A stretch of DNA of 64,000 nucleotides from Methanosarcina horonobensis HB-1 = JCM 15518 (GTDB lineage Archaea > Halobacteriota > Methanosarcinia > Methanosarcinales > Methanosarcinaceae). Below, piece after piece: positions 37,302-46,987 of the stretch. The stretch covers positions 4,567,036 to 4,631,035 of the forward strand of contig NZ_CP009516.1 of the NCBI RefSeq assembly GCF_000970285.1. The letters are read 5' to 3'. The number at the start of each line of letters is the position of its first letter. Within the stretch, counting starts at the first letter, position 1. The notes beneath the pieces were generated by a model. That model made no database searches and was not told where the DNA came from. It saw only the letters and a list, made by a program, of their open reading frames with translations. The translations under genes and the position numbers were made by a program.

Positions 37302-37730
37302 TTACCTCTTTTCCTGTCCTGCTTCCTCTTCCTCTTTGAAATCAAGAGAAACAGAGTTAATGCAGTAGCGCTTCCCAGTTGGTGAAGGTCCATCCTCAAA
37401 AACGTGCCCGAGGTGACTTCCACAGCGAGAGCAGACCACCTCGATTCTATTCATAAAATAGCTGGTATCTTCCTTAAGCCGGACCCTGTCACTGGAAATT
37501 ACGTCATAGAAACTTGGCCAGCCGGTTCCGGATTCGAATTTGGTATCCGAAGAAAAAAGTTCCTGCCCGCAGGCAGCACAGGTATAGACTCCTTTTTCCT
37601 TATTATAATACAGGTTGCCGGAAAAGGGTCTTTCCGTACCTTTCTGCCTCAAAACATGATACTGTTCAGGAGTAAGAACCTTTTTCCACTCTTCTTCAGA
37701 CTTCTCGACCTTGTTCTGTGTCAGTCGCAA
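37302..37730 (-). CDS. msrB: Peptide-methionine (R)-S-oxide reductase MsrB
   Basis: A 142-residue MsrB that repairs R-methionine sulfoxide in proteins. Two CxxC zinc pairs (CAAC and CSRC), [22 protein letters not shown] and the catalytic cysteine in RYCINS are all present. The start is uncertain: the open frame begins with TTG at 37730 behind GGGGG with only two bases of spacing, yet no better start precedes the conserved [13 protein letters not shown]. This gene name is unrelated to the Msr regulators near mtaCB. It fits an oxidative-stress repair role. Confidence 0.92.
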   Translation of the reverse strand: MRLTQNKVEKSEEEWKKVLTPEQYHVLRQKGTERPFSGNLYYNKEKGVYTCAACGQELFSSDTKFESGTGWPSFYDVISSDRVRLKEDTSYFMNRIEVVCSRCGSHLGHVFEDGPSPTGKRYCINSVSLDFKEEEEAGQEKR

Positions 37731-37976
37731 AACCCCCTTTAAGTATGTGACCTTATTTAACTTAATTATATCGGAAAAATTATTTTTCTGCAGCTCAGGA
37801 AAGATTTTGACTTCCCCTCAAGGAAGAGCATTGTATAATAAAGGGAGAGCACTGCGAGTTATTAAAGTACTGCACGCCAGATAAATATAAATTGCGGCAA
37901 ATAGTATTCAATTAAAGAAAAAAAACATAATATTCGAAATAACCCACAAGACAAGAACTCATTAGTTTGAGGGGCT

Positions 37977-38426
37977 ATGGAGGAAAACTGGGAGAACAGA
38001 AAAGATCACAGCATAATAACAGCTGCCCTTATATTCCTTCTTCTTGCAATAGTATTTGGCCTGATAGTCTCAAGGCAAATTTATATTGGAAAGTTTATTC
38101 TCCCGTTTTATCTCCTTGTCACAGGAACGTTTCTCTTTGCCACTTCCCTGGAAACGGAGAACAACATTGGAGAATGGATTGCCTCTTTCAGCTGGACTCT
38201 TAATATGTTCGGTCTGGTTCTTTTTTACCAGTACGGAACAGGAGACTGGGAAAGCTGGGTTTATGCCTGGACTCTTATATTTCCTGCAGGGCCGGGCCTG
38301 GGGCAACTGAGTTACGGGGCAGTGAAAGCACGGAAAGATCCTTTTGAACGGGGGAAAATTCTTGTCCAGATAGGGTTTGGGCTGTTTTTCCTGATCTTTA
38401 TAGTTTTCAAGCTCTTTTTTCAATAA
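37977..38426 (+). CDS. Four-span membrane protein, function unknown
   Basis: A 149-residue protein with about four hydrophobic helices (residues roughly 14-33, 38-58, 66-84, 123-147) and a short charged linker (VKARKDPFERGK). It begins with ATG at 37977, with little ribosome-site support. Similar conserved hypothetical proteins occur in Methanosarcina. It is convergent with the permease gene at 38528 and shows no link to its neighbours. Confidence 0.65.
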   Translation: MEENWENRKDHSIITAALIFLLLAIVFGLIVSRQIYIGKFILPFYLLVTGTFLFATSLETENNIGEWIASFSWTLNMFGLVLFYQYGTGDWESWVYAWTLIFPAGPGLGQLSYGAVKARKDPFERGKILVQIGFGLFFLIFIVFKLFFQ

Positions 38427-38527
38427 TTCGGATAATTCCGGAGTTTATTCTACCTGATTCTACCATCTTACTTTTTTGCTTTATTACCTTACTTTACCTT
38501 TTTTACCTTGCCCTTCCTTATCCAGTC

Positions 38528-39739
38528 TTATTCGTACCTTAGAGAGTCCACAGGCTTCATTTTTGCAGCTTTTCGTGCCGGGTAGACGCCAGAGATAAAG
38601 CCGACTGCAACCGCAACAATAAACCCGGCAGCTATCAGGCTTAAAGGGAATACTACGGGAAGGGAAAGAAGGCTTTCAACGCTGTATGCACCTGCAATTC
38701 CAACAGCACCTCCGATAATGCCCCCGAAAACTCCAAGAAGGATTGACTCGATCATGAAAAGAAAAAGGATGTCGAAACCTGTGAAGCCGAGAGATTTGAG
38801 CACTCCTATCTCCCTTGTCCTTTCGGTAACGCTTACGAGCATGATATTCATGATCCCTATGGAGCCTACCAGAAGGGAAATCAGGGCAACGGCTGTCAGG
38901 AAAGAGCTGAGGGCTGCTGCCATCATATCAGTCTGTTCTAAAATTTCAGCCTGATTGACGATCATGTAGGGTCTCGAATCTTTATCCTCAAGATCCCTTT
39001 CGGAAATCCCGAAATTCCGGGCAAGGCGTCTGTCCACTTCATCCGAGGTCTCCTGAATAGCCGCAGGGTCTTCAGCCATTGCAAAAACTCCTCCATAGTC
39101 CGTTTCGCCAAGGATCTCGTTCATTACATTGACAGGGATAAGGACAGCCTCGTTATCGTTATAAGCCTGGATCATTGTGTTTTCAGGATTCTGGATTACT
39201 CCCTTAACCTTGAAGGTTTTTGTGATTTTCTCATTTTCCCCTATCCTGAAGGTTATGTCTATGGAGTTTCTGACTGAAATATTTCTGCCGAATTTTTCAT
39301 TTGCAATATCATGCCCTATAATTGCTACATACCCATCATTATCATTAATAAAGGAGCCTTCCCGGAGCTGGGTATTTGCAACCTCATCATAAGCCTCCCC
39401 TACCCCGCTTACCATGATGCTTTTGGTTTCGGACATATACGTAACTTCAGCAGTCTGCGACTTTAAAGGCGAAACTCCTGAAATTCCTGGCGTGTTTTCA
39501 ACTATTTTCATCTGGTTGTCGTAGAAAAGCTTTGGCTGCATTCCCTGAATATAAATGAAATTTGAGCCGATATTGGTTACCTCATTTGTAAAGTGCTGGT
39601 TAAAACTTGCCCCAAGGGACACGTTTGCAATCACAGCAGCAACTCCGATGACAATTCCAAGAACCGTAAGGGTTGAGCGCATCTTTGCGCTTGTAATGCT
39701 TCCAAGAGCTATTTTTCCTGCACTTAAAAGGGGGATCAT
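38528..39739 (-). CDS. ABC-type permease, MacB/FtsX family
   Basis: A 403-residue permease of the MacB type: an N-terminal helix (SAGKIALGSITSAKMRSTLTVLG), a large extracytoplasmic MacB core (residues about 45-265) and three C-terminal FtsX helices (LISLLVGSIGIMNIMLVSVTERTREIGVLKSLG, then two more). The start at 39739 is chosen because GGAG lies 9 bases upstream; an ATG five codons earlier lacks a site. The usual ATP-binding partner gene is missing on both sides, so the ATPase must come from elsewhere or the system is broken. It may export peptides or lipoproteins. Confidence 0.85.
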   Translation of the reverse strand: MIPLLSAGKIALGSITSAKMRSTLTVLGIVIGVAAVIANVSLGASFNQHFTNEVTNIGSNFIYIQGMQPKLFYDNQMKIVENTPGISGVSPLKSQTAEVTYMSETKSIMVSGVGEAYDEVANTQLREGSFINDNDGYVAIIGHDIANEKFGRNISVRNSIDITFRIGENEKITKTFKVKGVIQNPENTMIQAYNDNEAVLIPVNVMNEILGETDYGGVFAMAEDPAAIQETSDEVDRRLARNFGISERDLEDKDSRPYMIVNQAEILEQTDMMAAALSSFLTAVALISLLVGSIGIMNIMLVSVTERTREIGVLKSLGFTGFDILFLFMIESILLGVFGGIIGGAVGIAGAYSVESLLSLPVVFPLSLIAAGFIVAVAVGFISGVYPARKAAKMKPVDSLRYE

Positions 39740-39979
39740 GAATGGGGGCTCCATTTTTCACTAAAATCTGATTCACCAATTGACCAAGATATACGCAATA
39801 TATACCTCTAATATATTAAAACAGATGAACAGCCCATAAGATATTGCGAATTGATGTGACCAAATAGTCAAACAAAGATATGAATAGAAAACTAAATCGA
39901 TAAATGGATATTAAAGTAGATAGAAATTATAAAGTCATTATGATACTAATTTTACTTGATTCTTGGCAATGTGGTATTC

Positions 39980-41269
39980 ATGATAGAAGAGAAACAAATA
40001 TTCCTGTCCTATTCTCACAAAAACATGGATTTAGCAAATGAAATTGATAATACACTTCGTATAAGGGGGATTAGAGTAACAAGGGACATAAGAGGCGTAA
40101 AATGTTCCCAAGGCTTTAAAGAATTTATGAAAAGTATCGGAAGCCACGACCTCGTTTTGATGTTGATCAGTGATCAGTATCTAAAATCTCAAGCTTGCAT
40201 GTTTGAGGTCATAGAGTTTATGAAAGAATCAAACTACAAACAGAGAGTAATACTAATTGTCAATGATGATGTAAATTTTGATTTGAAAGGGATACTATAT
40301 CTCAAGTACTGGGAAGAAAAAGGAAAGTTAATCGAAGAAACTATAAAAAAACATCATCGAGAAAAAGTAAAGCCTCTGGAAGAAGAAAGTGATGAAATAA
40401 AACTTATTGAAAACAACATTATAGAATTTATTGCCACAATTCGGGATCTGAAATATATAGCATTCAAAGAATTGAACAAAAGTTATAAAGAATTATATGA
40501 AAGAATTGGACTAAAAATAGATAAAAGCGAAGCAAATTATGATACTATTACTGAAGAAGATGTTAGCTTCGGACTTGCGAGAAGGTACTCTACAAATGTT
40601 TTAATAAATAAGGATTATCCCAAATGTGAAATTAAAGACGCGTTGGGGGAAATCGTATTTTCTTTGAAAGCAAATAATGATGTTATCTGGATATTTGCTT
40701 ATAATAAGCTAGACGACATTTCAAATGTTAATTGGTTTTGCCGAAGCTACTGGGTCTCACCTGATTTAGATCAAGAATGGAGACCAATGAGAATAAAATC
40801 TAACGATGGAATTGAGGATATTGAGATTGAATGGAATAACGAATACGAAAAATATAGAGAATTCTATAAATCTCATTCTGGAACTAAAAGTGAGATTATA
40901 AAATGGTCAGACACATTATTGGAACAAGTAGTTCCAATAGCAAAAACTGCGATTGAAAAATTTATTCAATTCCAAAGTAGTGAAATTGATGATGAAGAGT
41001 TTCTGGAGCATATGCATAAAAACCGCAAAACTGTGCAGGAATTGTATTTACAGTCTGGAAAAAGAAAATATCCACCTTATGAATGTAGAGAGTATATTCA
41101 AAAGTTTGACAATATCTTTGCAATAGTCGACAATATATTCTTGTTTCATTCAAAAGAAAACATGGATACATGGCCTGAAAAGACCAGGATAATAATGACT
41201 GAACAAGAAAAAAATAGATTTTACAAAGTGTTAGAAGAATTAAATTATGAAAGAAAGAAACTAAATTAA
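39980..41269 (+). CDS. TIR-domain protein, possible defence effector
   Basis: A 429-residue protein. Residues about 5-130 form a TIR domain: QIFLSYSHKNMDLANEI at the start, the BB-loop region RGVKCSQGF, and the NADase-type glutamate Glu76 in the CMFEV motif. Residues about 135-429 are charged, helical and match no family I recognise, with a Trp-rich segment (NVNWFCRSYWVSPDLDQEW) that may be a ligand sensor. TIR proteins of this build act as NAD-depleting abortive-infection effectors. The gene is notably more AT-rich than its neighbours and isolated, a sign of transfer. The ATG at 39980 is preferred over an upstream TTG because the fold starts there. Confidence 0.75.
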   Translation: MIEEKQIFLSYSHKNMDLANEIDNTLRIRGIRVTRDIRGVKCSQGFKEFMKSIGSHDLVLMLISDQYLKSQACMFEVIEFMKESNYKQRVILIVNDDVNFDLKGILYLKYWEEKGKLIEETIKKHHREKVKPLEEESDEIKLIENNIIEFIATIRDLKYIAFKELNKSYKELYERIGLKIDKSEANYDTITEEDVSFGLARRYSTNVLINKDYPKCEIKDALGEIVFSLKANNDVIWIFAYNKLDDISNVNWFCRSYWVSPDLDQEWRPMRIKSNDGIEDIEIEWNNEYEKYREFYKSHSGTKSEIIKWSDTLLEQVVPIAKTAIEKFIQFQSSEIDDEEFLEHMHKNRKTVQELYLQSGKRKYPPYECREYIQKFDNIFAIVDNIFLFHSKENMDTWPEKTRIIMTEQEKNRFYKVLEELNYERKKLN

Positions 41270-41307
41270 CTTGTAGTTAAAGAATAAAAAGACTAAAAGG
41301 TTCAACA

Positions 41308-41829
41308 ATATCCCTTAAAATTCGCCCCGAAACTCCCTCCGACTATCCCGCAATAACCGAAGTAAACGACCTTGCCTTCGGACAGCCTGCCGAAGGAAAA
41401 CTCGTTGAAAACCTCAGGAAAAACCCAAAATTCATCCATGAACTTTCACTTGTAGCTGAAGCTGATGGAAAGATAGTTGGTCATGTACTCTTCTTCCCGA
41501 TAAAAATCAAACCTGCAGAAGGAAAGGAAAAGGAAACAATCTCTCTTGCACCGGTTGCAGTCCTTCCTGAGTTCCAGAGGCAGGGTATAGGAGGCGAACT
41601 TATAAGAGAAGGGCTAAAAGCCTGCGAAAAAATAGGGTATGACTCTGTTATAGTCCTCGGACATCCTGAGTATTATCCTAAGTTCGGATTTGAACCGGCA
41701 GAAAAATGGCGAATTACAGATCCTTTCGGAGCTCCGTCTGAGGCTTTTATGGCGGTGGAGTTAAAAGAAGGATCTCTTGAAGGTTCAGGCGGAGTAGCGG
41801 AGTATCCTGATGAATTTCTCGAGGTTTAA
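41308..41829 (+). CDS. GNAT N-acetyltransferase without a standard start codon
   Basis: An open frame ending at TAA 41827-41829 encodes a complete GNAT fold of about 170 residues: IRPETPSDYPAITEVNDLAF, LVAEADGKIVGHVLFFP, the acetyl-CoA loop APVAVLPEFQRQGIGGELI, and GHPEYYPKFGFEPA. Upstream the frame reads back to a TAA at about 41270-41275 without any ATG, GTG or TTG. ATA at 41308 follows an AAAGG stretch at suitable distance and is the best guess; the true start may have mutated. The fold is intact, so either an unusual start is used or the gene is silent. The 3' neighbour is convergent. Confidence 0.65.
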   Translation: MSLKIRPETPSDYPAITEVNDLAFGQPAEGKLVENLRKNPKFIHELSLVAEADGKIVGHVLFFPIKIKPAEGKEKETISLAPVAVLPEFQRQGIGGELIREGLKACEKIGYDSVIVLGHPEYYPKFGFEPAEKWRITDPFGAPSEAFMAVELKEGSLEGSGGVAEYPDEFLEV

Positions 41830-41896
41830 AGAAGAAAAAAATAAAGAAATTTAAAAAAGAAAAAGGCGAAAAAAGAGAACCTTCTGACAGAAAAGT

Positions 41897-42520
41897 TTAG
41901 ATAGATGGTGTCAGGCTTGACTCTACTCTTCTATACCTCGGGCCCGGAAGGTGAAAAGCCGAAATCAGTTTCCCTAGGTCCCTGGATTTTTCCAGTAACC
42001 TGGGCCTGAAAGTAACTTCAAGATTATCCGTGCCTGCTGCGATGATTGTATCCAGAATATCAAAACCCAGATAGTAAAGAAGACCCGCTGTATATTCGAA
42101 ATAGGGTTTAAAGGCATCCCTGTCCGGAATTCCCTGAGTGAAAACAAGAATTAGTTTTTTATTGTCAAGCCTGCTTGAGAAATCAGACCTTAAGAAAGCT
42201 GTCATGCGGTCAATAATGAGTTTTGTCTGGGCTGTCATCTGCCACATATATACAGGAGAACCGAGTACAACAGCATCTGCTTCTTCAATTTGTCGGTAAA
42301 GTTCCTGCATGTCATCATCTATAACACAGCAGCCATTCTCCTGGCACCTTTGGCAGGCGTCACACCCTTTGATGTTAAGAGAAGAAAGATTATAGATTAT
42401 GGTTTCTGCCCCATTTTCTGCAGCTCCTTCGAGAATTGCATTCACAAGTTTTGCGGTATTACCATCAACTTTAGGACTACCCACCAATCCGAGAATTTTA
42501 ATGCTAGAACCCCCATTCAA
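41897..42520 (-). CDS. Iron-sulfur flavoprotein (Isf family)
   Basis: A 207-residue flavodoxin-fold NAD(P)H/FMN oxidoreductase. ILGLVGSPKVDGNTAKLV is the FMN phosphate loop and the compact cysteine set CDACQRCQENGCC is the Isf-type 4Fe-4S site. VVLGSPVYMWQMTAQTKLIIDR completes the FMN site. Isf proteins in Methanosarcina transfer electrons from ferredoxin and reduce oxygen or peroxide. The frame opens at TTG 42520, but GGGGG with good spacing instead points to ATT in SIKILG at about 42499; the start is therefore uncertain. A related but broken gene occurs at 59350-59884. Confidence 0.85.
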   Translation of the reverse strand: MNGGSSIKILGLVGSPKVDGNTAKLVNAILEGAAENGAETIIYNLSSLNIKGCDACQRCQENGCCVIDDDMQELYRQIEEADAVVLGSPVYMWQMTAQTKLIIDRMTAFLRSDFSSRLDNKKLILVFTQGIPDRDAFKPYFEYTAGLLYYLGFDILDTIIAAGTDNLEVTFRPRLLEKSRDLGKLISAFHLPGPRYRRVESSLTPSI

Positions 42521-42713
42521 ATTTTGAATATTGGATATTAAACATTTTTACACAAAAGTATAAATGACAGATCAGAATAAAAACGTTTCTCTTATTTAAA
42601 AAAATAAGTCAGTTTCTATGAAAAAGTCTTAAAAAAGAAGATAATGAAAAAAAAGAAAAATAATTTTGCTGGTTTAGCCCTACTGGTTTGGTCTATTTAC
42701 CTGGTTTAGCCAA

Positions 42714-43460
42714 TCATCTTTTAATTACCATAAACGCCCCGAAAAGCGCTGCAATAAACAGCAATGCTGTGAAGATTGATGAATAACCTGCATCTTCGGC
42801 CCCTTCAGCGTCTTCAGTACCTTCAGCACCTTCAACATCTTTAATATCCTCTCCTTCTCCGTCATCTACCTGAGAAACAGGTCCCTCTGCATCAGCAGTA
42901 TCATCTTCGTCTTCTCCGGCAAAACTTGCTTCTGAACTACCTTCAGTCCTGTCAGAAGCTTCAGACTCGGCTGTATCTTTTTCCGCAATCCTGGCTTCAC
43001 CTGTTGAGCCACCACCGCCGCTTGAGCCTGTGTTACCATCAGTAGATGAAGTAGAGTATATTATGTCAACTTCAGCAATATAGCCCTGAGATGCATTCTC
43101 AATTGTTTCCATCTGAGAAACAGGAATCTCAAAACTGACTTTATCGCCATTAACGTAGAGTTCGACATTTCCGATATTGGTATAGTTTTCAGGAGTGAGA
43201 TTCAGGTTCAGACTGTATCTGCCTCCCTCTCCTACGGTACTTTTTGCAATTAGCTCTCCCTCATAATATGCCATAATTTCAGAGCCTGCAGAGACAGATT
43301 CTCCATTAAAATCCAGCTCTCCATGAAGGATGAGCGGCAGGTCAGGCACATCTCCAATCAAATCGTTATCTTCGGATAAGGCAGTCACACTTACCGCTGC
43401 AAACACAGGCAGTATTATCAGGCTTAAAATAAGCACTCCGAACTTTCGGTATTTAATCAA
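42714..43460 (-). CDS. Secreted surface protein with acidic linker and C-terminal anchor
   Basis: About 248 residues: an N-terminal signal segment (FGVLILSLIILPVFAAVSVTALS), a beta-sandwich-like domain (residues about 30-140, LILHGELDFNGESVSAGSEIMAYY, Gly-rich NLNLTPENYTN), a Ser/Gly linker (SGGGGSTGEA), an acidic Glu/Asp/Ala-repeat tract, and a C-terminal membrane helix ending with IKR. This layout is typical of S-layer-anchored proteins processed by archaeosortase, though no clear PGF motif is present. TTG at 43460 is used as start because GGGGG precedes it by 8 bases. Same strand as the DUF2341 gene upstream. Confidence 0.65.
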   Translation of the reverse strand: MIKYRKFGVLILSLIILPVFAAVSVTALSEDNDLIGDVPDLPLILHGELDFNGESVSAGSEIMAYYEGELIAKSTVGEGGRYSLNLNLTPENYTNIGNVELYVNGDKVSFEIPVSQMETIENASQGYIAEVDIIYSTSSTDGNTGSSGGGGSTGEARIAEKDTAESEASDRTEGSSEASFAGEDEDDTADAEGPVSQVDDGEGEDIKDVEGAEGTEDAEGAEDAGYSSIFTALLFIAALFGAFMVIKR

Positions 43461-43960
43461 AATTACTTCCCCCACTCTATTCAGGTTAATGTAAAGATTA
43501 TGAAACCACTGCCATTACTTGATCTCTGCTCTGTCGGACAATAGTCGCAACGACTGCAGGTACCTCTTAAGAAATGGGCTTTGTTTACAGGTTTCCTATG
43601 TTGCTATTTTTTTCAGGCAGAGTTTAACTCCCATAAAACTCACAAATATTTGATTTGAAAATATTTCCTGCCCGACAATTTAAGAAGGCAAGAATTATTA
43701 AGATATAATATTGTTAGATATTATATATACCAATATATTAAAAAATATTAATTATTTAATAATAATCCAGTCAATATTGAGCTTATATCAAATAATATCC
43801 CCAAAAGATCCTGTTTTTTTGTTTTTATACTCCGAAAAAAGAGAAAAAAGAAAGGAAAAAAAGAAAAAAAGAAAGTTACTCTTTTTTACTCTTATTCTTC
43901 ACTTCTACTGTATTTCCCTGTCAATTTTTATTTCCTTAGTTTCTATTTTCTTATCTTGTT
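43461..43960. other. AT-rich spacer, nothing recognised
   Basis: About 500 bases between two surface-protein genes of the same strand. The part near 43700-43800 is a series of TATTA-rich stretches, and 43830-43880 is purine-rich. No gene, RNA or clear regulatory site is visible. Confidence 0.4.
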
Positions 43961-46084
43961 TCATTCTCTCTTCGACTTAAGAAAAGCAAAGGCTCCAAGC
44001 CCTGCAAGTAATGCAGATAATGTTTCAAACCCAGGTAGTGCGGACCGTTCCTCAGGTTCAGCTTTGACAGGCAGGGCTGAGTATGCATCATAGCTGGAGA
44101 TTGAGAATCCTGCAAAAGCTAAGTCTCCTGTGTAATACTCTGCAAGTCCTGCAAAAAGATCCTGTACCAGGTACTTATCTTCAAAACCTTCTTCTACGGA
44201 AACTTCTATTATTCCTTTTGAATTTACACCTCTTATTTCACCCATTTCAAGTGCAACAGCATCAATAATCGCCGATTCAGAGTTAAGGTCTTCAGTCTCA
44301 CCGCCATAAGCCCTGACAATAAAGAAGTCTACAAGAGGAGCAATTTTTTCAATATTTGATGAAGCATAAACGGGAGGAAGACTTGCTGAAACGGATACGT
44401 TTTCTCCGGCATTCTCACTGGCAGCCTTAAAAAGGGGTATATAGTCCATGCAATTATTTCCGGAGTCCGGATCAGAGGAAGTTTTGATATAAATGTTAAT
44501 TCCATCAAAAGGTGCAAGTGACTTGTTGTTGTAGTCAAGGATGGTATTCAGGGAAGATGTAGAGGAATTCGCAGCTTCTTTTGCTGTGCAGTTGAGCTCT
44601 TCAAAAAGCACTGCATGTACTTTCTTTCCGTTCTCATGAGCCATTTTCACGAAACGTTCATACTGCCAGACGTCTTCACTGTTTATGCTCAGGAAAACAG
44701 TACTGATTCTTGAGGATTCAAGTTCACTTATGAGTACAGGAGAATCGAATCTATATGGAGACGAGAGTTTAATTCCAGAAAGATTAACATTATATCTGGG
44801 AAACAGAATCTCTGGAGCTTTGGTTTCATTTACACTCTGATTTTCCTGCACTTTTACTGTTTTTTCAGAAGATTCTTCAGGAGACTTCTCAGAAGCTGAA
44901 ATCTCAGGGGCAGAAGTTTCAGTCTCGGGGATGGTTTCAGATTCGGAAATTGAACCTTCAGAGGCGTTGCTTTGGATAGATACTTCAGCGTTGTTTTGGG
45001 TAGATACTTCAGTTTTGTTCTGATCTGAGACGAAATTTACAGTTGGCTCGGATTCTACAAATTTTCGGACAAAAGCGTATTCTACAGCCATATATCCCGT
45101 ATTCTTAGAGGCATTGGAATAAGATTCTGCATAAAGATAGACATGCATCGGGAAGTTCGTAATATAGTCATTCGAAGAATAATCCATGTTAACATCCCGA
45201 ATACCGTTCTTAAACCAGGCTACTTTGCGTGTATCATTTTCTTCATACCAGGCGATTCCTGAGCTGTACCACTCTCCTTCAGGAATGCGGACATCTGTTT
45301 TATCAAAAGAATTAAATCTCTCCTTTCTGTAAGAAGTCTCCCAGCGCACCCGACTCTCGTTGGCAAATTCAGTCTGGAACCTGACCTCGTTTTTCCTGCT
45401 GCTTATCTGATCTATGAAGCCCTGCCTCAGCAGAGGACCTCTCTCATCTTTTCCTGTAGTAACTTTCATTCTTTTAACTACGAACATAGAATTAATGTCA
45501 AAACTATCTTTACTGTAGATCAGGGAGGAATCATAAGCATGAGGCACAGGAACTGTCACTTTACAGATTCCGTTTTTGACTTCGACAAGCCCTCCACCTG
45601 CACTTTCGGAATCCCATACAAGCCCCTTGAGTTTATCCTCTTCAAAGTCATCGAAAAATTCGAAGGTTTTCTCTCCATTACTTACTGCCTCAGCAGCCGG
45701 ATTTCCGCACTTCATAAGGAGTGTGGTGTTCTTGTTCGCAGGCAGGGAAGGGATTTTTACCCAGATGAGAGCTTCTTCAGTTTTCGGGTTCCAGGACTCA
45801 ATCCAGTAATTAAGTGTTCGTCCTCCGGAAAAGAAACGAAGGTCGGAACCATCCTCTTTTGCCTGTGAAAAATTAAAGTTGGAAAAATTCAGGTTAATAG
45901 GAACCTGATAGTCTGTCAAAGTTTCTCCGGAATTTTCAGTAACTATGATCTCCTGGGAATAGCCTTCCGTATCATTTACCTTAGATATGGCCCATAGATC
46001 ATTCACGGTAGCCAGGGCAGAGCCCGTAATCAAAACCAGGAAAAAAACAGAAATAATTCCACATGTGGTCAGTCTCTTTTTCAT
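43961..46084 (-). CDS. DUF2341-domain surface protein with PGF-CTERM-like sorting signal
   Basis: A 707-residue exported protein: signal peptide (residues 1-25), DUF2341 domain (about 55-150, QVPINLNFSNFNFSQ, WIKI-type core), a LamG-like sandwich (about 150-345), a Ser/Glu/Thr-rich linker (about 355-425) and a barrel-like C-terminal domain (about 430-670; VFLSINSEDVW, AHENGKKVHAVLF, FDGINIYIKT). It ends with LPGFETLSALLAGLGAFAFLKSKRE, a PGF-CTERM-like archaeosortase signal. It is probably a lipid-anchored cell-surface protein. Its ATG is preceded by AGGCTGCT, a modest ribosome site, and it stands as the first gene before 42714-43460. Confidence 0.8.
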   Translation of the reverse strand: MKKRLTTCGIISVFFLVLITGSALATVNDLWAISKVNDTEGYSQEIIVTENSGETLTDYQVPINLNFSNFNFSQAKEDGSDLRFFSGGRTLNYWIESWNPKTEEALIWVKIPSLPANKNTTLLMKCGNPAAEAVSNGEKTFEFFDDFEEDKLKGLVWDSESAGGGLVEVKNGICKVTVPVPHAYDSSLIYSKDSFDINSMFVVKRMKVTTGKDERGPLLRQGFIDQISSRKNEVRFQTEFANESRVRWETSYRKERFNSFDKTDVRIPEGEWYSSGIAWYEENDTRKVAWFKNGIRDVNMDYSSNDYITNFPMHVYLYAESYSNASKNTGYMAVEYAFVRKFVESEPTVNFVSDQNKTEVSTQNNAEVSIQSNASEGSISESETIPETETSAPEISASEKSPEESSEKTVKVQENQSVNETKAPEILFPRYNVNLSGIKLSSPYRFDSPVLISELESSRISTVFLSINSEDVWQYERFVKMAHENGKKVHAVLFEELNCTAKEAANSSTSSLNTILDYNNKSLAPFDGINIYIKTSSDPDSGNNCMDYIPLFKAASENAGENVSVSASLPPVYASSNIEKIAPLVDFFIVRAYGGETEDLNSESAIIDAVALEMGEIRGVNSKGIIEVSVEEGFEDKYLVQDLFAGLAEYYTGDLAFAGFSISSYDAYSALPVKAEPEERSALPGFETLSALLAGLGAFAFLKSKRE

Positions 46085-46371
46085 TTTTAGCAGCCTCTTT
46101 TAAGCCCTTTTGTCAGACACAATGAAAAGTACTATCCAGACATCATCAAGACTATAACAAACACTATTTGTTTTACCTAGGTACTAACCCAAAAACAATA
46201 AACCTTTTCATAAATACTTACACATGATAATAGTTAAAATAATAATATTGAGTTATATAAAAATTGGGTGAAAAAGAAAGAGACCAGGGAAAATGAAAGA
46301 TTTATCGGAACAGGTGAAGAATCTAAAAAGCCCGAAATGGTAATAAAGAATACACACAATTACAGTTTTCC

Positions 46372-46887
46372 ATGACTCTTCTATCCAGCAACGAACTAAG
46401 AAAACTCATACAGGCAAATCCCCCTTTGCTTGAAAACGCAGTCGATGTAGAAACCCAGATCCAGCCCAATGGGCTTGAACTTACCCTGAAAGAGATAAAA
46501 ACAATAGAAGGTACGGGAGCTGTCGATTTTGATAATTCTGAAAGGAAAGTTCCCGACGCAAAAAACCTGGAATTCGGGAGCGACGACTGGATTCATCTTC
46601 CCAGAGGCATTTATAAAGTCCTGTTTAATGAAATCGTAAATATTCCCATGGACCTGGCTGCAATTGCAAAGCCGAGATCAAGTCTTATTCGATGCGGGGC
46701 AACTCTTGAAACCGCGGTATGGGACGCAGGTTACAGGGGACGCAGCGAGTCCATGCTTGTAGTTTATAATCCGGCAGGTTTTAAGTTGAAGAAAAATGCC
46801 AGGATAATGCAGCTCCTTTTCTATACCCTTAATACCGAAGTAGAGGAAGGTTATTCAGGAGTCTACCAGAACGAAAACACAAAATGA
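46372..46887 (+). CDS. dUTPase / dCTP deaminase family protein
   Basis: A 171-residue member of the trimeric dUTPase/dCTP deaminase family: IQPNGLELTL (motif near the N-terminus), AKPRSSLIRCGATLETAVWDAGYRGRSES, the core of the nucleotide site, and a C-terminal EEGYSGVYQNENTK. It hydrolyses dUTP or deaminates dCTP to keep uracil out of DNA. The PRSSLIR serine is the expected dUTPase residue. Which of the two activities it has cannot be decided by reading. It stands 101 bases upstream of the ADH synthase gene on the same strand. Confidence 0.8.
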   Translation: MTLLSSNELRKLIQANPPLLENAVDVETQIQPNGLELTLKEIKTIEGTGAVDFDNSERKVPDAKNLEFGSDDWIHLPRGIYKVLFNEIVNIPMDLAAIAKPRSSLIRCGATLETAVWDAGYRGRSESMLVVYNPAGFKLKKNARIMQLLFYTLNTEVEEGYSGVYQNENTK

Positions 46888-46987
46888 ATTTTACGAAAAA
46901 AAGGACGGTGCTTAAAAGTCTGGAGAGAGATATCTTTCGAAAATATATAGATAAAGTATATATCATCTGATCCGTATATCACAGCCT

